64,000 bases of DNA from Haloechinothrix halophila YIM 93223 (lineage in GTDB: Bacteria > Actinomycetota > Actinomycetes > Mycobacteriales > Pseudonocardiaceae). The stretch spans positions 2,399,751 through 2,463,750 of the forward strand of contig NZ_KI632509.1 in assembly GCF_000504245.1 (NCBI RefSeq). The letters run 5' to 3'. Made by a program: the position numbers and the translations under genes. Positions 62,284-64,000 of this stretch are shown here, in pieces (within the stretch, counting starts at the first letter, position 1; every line of letters begins with the position of its first letter). Below the pieces are notes generated by a model. It was not told the DNA's origin, did no database searches, and saw nothing but the letters and a program-made list of their open reading frames with translations.

Positions 62284-63231
62284 ATGCGCATCGCCATCCT
62301 CGATGACTACCAGAACGTTGCCCGCTCCTTCGCCGACTGGGACCGGCTCGACGCTGAGATCACGGTGTTCACCGAGCACATCCCGAACCAGGACGACGTG
62401 GTGGCCGCCCTCGCCGGGTTCGACGTCGTCGTAGCCATGCGGGAACGCACCCGGTTCTCCGCCGACGTGCTGCGGCGGCTGCCCGACCTCAAGCTGCTCG
62501 TCAGCACCGGCCAGCGCAACGCGGCCATCGACCTCACGGCGGCGAACGAGCAGGGGATCGTGGTGTCCGGCACCGGCTACATTCCGCACCCGACAGCGGA
62601 GCACACGTGGGCGCTCATCCTCGCCGCCGCCCGTCACATCCCCGAGGAGGAGCGTGCCGTGCGAGACGGCGGTTGGCAACGCACCGTCGGCATGAGCCTG
62701 CACGGCAAGACCCTGGGGCTCATCGGCCTCGGCAGGCTGGGCTCCACCGTCGCTGGCATCGGCAGGGCGTTTGGCATGAACCCGATCGCGTGGAGCCAGA
62801 ACCTGACAGACGAGCGCGCCGCCGAACACGGCGTGCGAGCCGTCTCGGAGGAGGAACTGCTCCGCACCGCCGACGTCATCTCGATCCATCTCGTGCTGTC
62901 CGAGCGCAGTCGGGGCTTGCTTGGCGCGGACGAACTCGCGCTGATGAAACCGGGCGCGATCCTCGTCAACACATCGCGCGGCCCGATCGTGGAGGAGAAC
63001 GCGCTGATCAACGCGGTCACGCACGGTGGGATTCGTGCGGCGCTCGACGTCTACGACACCGAACCGCTACCCGCCGACCACCCGATCAGGCAGGCGCCCA
63101 ACACGGTGCTGACACCGCACATCGGATACGTCGCCGACGACGTCTACCGGGTGTTCTTCGAGGACGCGGTCGAAGACATCGCCGCGTTCGCGGCAGGGGA
63201 GCCGGTGCGGGTGATGTCGCCGCCGAAGTGA
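62284..63231 (+). CDS. D-2-hydroxyacid dehydrogenase family protein
   Basis: 315 residues, close in pattern to the phosphoglycerate/hydroxyacid dehydrogenases. NAD loop GLIGLGRLGSTVAGIG, catalytic Arg in NTSRGPIVEE, Glu in YDTEPLP and His in LTPHIGYV are all present. The N-terminus RIAILDDYQNVARSFADW is typical of a subgroup annotated as hydroxyacid dehydrogenases of unknown substrate. ATG 62284 is used; the upstream frame has no support. Transcribed alone after the R3 repeat. Confidence 0.88.
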   Translation: MRIAILDDYQNVARSFADWDRLDAEITVFTEHIPNQDDVVAALAGFDVVVAMRERTRFSADVLRRLPDLKLLVSTGQRNAAIDLTAANEQGIVVSGTGYIPHPTAEHTWALILAAARHIPEEERAVRDGGWQRTVGMSLHGKTLGLIGLGRLGSTVAGIGRAFGMNPIAWSQNLTDERAAEHGVRAVSEEELLRTADVISIHLVLSERSRGLLGADELALMKPGAILVNTSRGPIVEENALINAVTHGGIRAALDVYDTEPLPADHPIRQAPNTVLTPHIGYVADDVYRVFFEDAVEDIAAFAAGEPVRVMSPPK

Positions 63232-63281
63232 CGGCCCGAGACGTCCGGTAGCGCCGTCAGGCGCCTCGCGGCGGGTCAGCG

Positions 63282-64000
63282 CTACCGGTGCTCGGCCAGC
63301 ACCGCGTCGGTGAACTCCGGCCACACCTCGGCGGCCCACGCGCCGAAGTCGCGGTCGGTCAGCGCCACGCAGGACAACCCGGCATCGGGGTCGACCCACA
63401 GGAACGTTCCCGACTGTCCGAAGTGGCCAAACGTGCGCGGCGAGCTGGCCGTACCGGTCCAGTGTGGACTCTTGCCGTCGCGGATCTCGAAGCCGAGGCC
63501 CCAGTCGTTCGGCTTCTGGTGGCCGAAGCCGGGCAGCACTCCGTTGAGCCCGGGATGCACCACCGTGGTGGCCTCGGTGAGGGTGGAGGCGTGCAGCAAC
63601 GTCGGCCGCTGCAACTCGGCGGCGAAGCGAGTCAGGTCGTCCACGGTGGACTCGGCGCCTGCGCCGGGGGAGCCGTTGAGCCGGGTCGAGGTCATCGACA
63701 ACGGCGTCAGCAGCGCTTCCTGCTGATAGCGCGCGAACTCGATCCCGGCGGCCTCGGTCAGCGCGTCGGCGAGCTGCTCGAACCCGGCTGACGAGTACAG
63801 CCGACGGTTACGCGGCTCGGCGACCACCTTGTGCTGGTTGAACGCCAGCCCTGAGGTGTGCGCGAGCAGGTCCCGCACCGTCGTGCCCTCGGGACCGGCA
63901 GGGGTGTCGAGTTCGAACACACCCTCCTCGATCGCGATCAACGTCGTGTAGGCGGTGAGCAGCTTCGTCACCGAGGCGAGGGGAAACACCCGATGCTGGT
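63282..64000 (-). CDS. Beta-lactamase-family serine hydrolase (N-terminus beyond window)
   Basis: About 239 residues are visible and the frame remains open to the window edge, so the true start lies outside. The serine-lysine motif SVTKLL (nucleophile Ser) is near the visible start, and YSSAGFEQLAD supplies the Tyr-x-Ser motif; a C-terminal FGHFGQSGTF corresponds to the HxG/KTG-type site. It is an esterase, DD-peptidase or lactamase-like enzyme. No signal peptide can be seen in this part. It is convergent with the dehydrogenase gene. Confidence 0.85.
   Translation of the reverse strand, partial: QHRVFPLASVTKLLTAYTTLIAIEEGVFELDTPAGPEGTTVRDLLAHTSGLAFNQHKVVAEPRNRRLYSSAGFEQLADALTEAAGIEFARYQQEALLTPLSMTSTRLNGSPGAGAESTVDDLTRFAAELQRPTLLHASTLTEATTVVHPGLNGVLPGFGHQKPNDWGLGFEIRDGKSPHWTGTASSPRTFGHFGQSGTFLWVDPDAGLSCVALTDRDFGAWAAEVWPEFTDAVLAEHR

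Overview
The window is about 64 kb of high-GC actinobacterial chromosome. From about 17 kb onward, gene content and order follow the block known in Mycobacterium tuberculosis as thrS-HIT-pgsA-acyltransferase-pimA ... pdxS ... pdxT-yebC ... ruvCAB-yajC-secD-secF ... relA-ppiB ... aspS ... rarA-alaS-ruvX-mltG-aroE. Frequent GTG and TTG starts, overlapping genes and this order suggest a member of the Pseudonocardiales (Amycolatopsis/Saccharomonospora/Prauserella-like). The species cannot be named from the sequence alone.

Region 1 (1-9.0 kb, accessory) holds the end of an HNH/DUF222 nuclease, then a presumed steroid/lipid catabolism cluster: a conserved protein, a Ddn-like deazaflavin protein and a broken FadD17-like acyl-CoA ligase. 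This cluster lies behind sites that fit the KstR operator consensus. Next are a class III PLP aminotransferase/aminomutase and a locus of four related two-helix membrane proteins around a secreted proline-rich protein. Region 2 (9.0-16.5 kb, accessory) holds Dps, a DUF3140 protein, a decayed toxin-like gene, a DUF7019-like protein and the most unusual locus of the window. That locus is a tightly overlapping operon of ubiquitin-like protein, E2-like protein, JAB/JAMM peptidase and E1/ThiF-like protein. It is divergent, across a perfect inverted repeat, from a STAS-GHKL ATPase gene and a STAS-like/helix-turn-helix gene.

Region 3 (16.5-42.5 kb) is mostly core: nitroreductase, thrS, phosphatidylinositol mannoside synthesis (pgsA, acyltransferase, pimA), an EF-G-like GTPase, pyridoxal phosphate synthase (pdxS, pdxT) separated by an XRE-cupin/AzlCD cassette and an Lrp/trans-sulfuration pair, then yebC, ruvCAB, yajC-secDF and rel. 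A class C-like group II intron with its reverse transcriptase sits between rel and an enoyl-CoA hydratase gene, next to a small hairpin repeat. Region 4 (44.6-64 kb) holds a lipid-anchored-type cyclophilin, a YibE/F membrane protein, aspS, a HAD hydrolase, DUF309, a phosphotransferase, rarA, two small membrane/coiled-coil proteins, alaS, ruvX, mltG, aroE, a hydroxyacid dehydrogenase and a truncated beta-lactamase-family gene.

Three to four copies of an 86-87 bp inverted-repeat element lie just downstream of HIT, pdxS, rel and aroE. Several genes in the first 16 kb carry single-base indels, whereas the core genes are intact. I saw no rRNA, tRNA or CRISPR.
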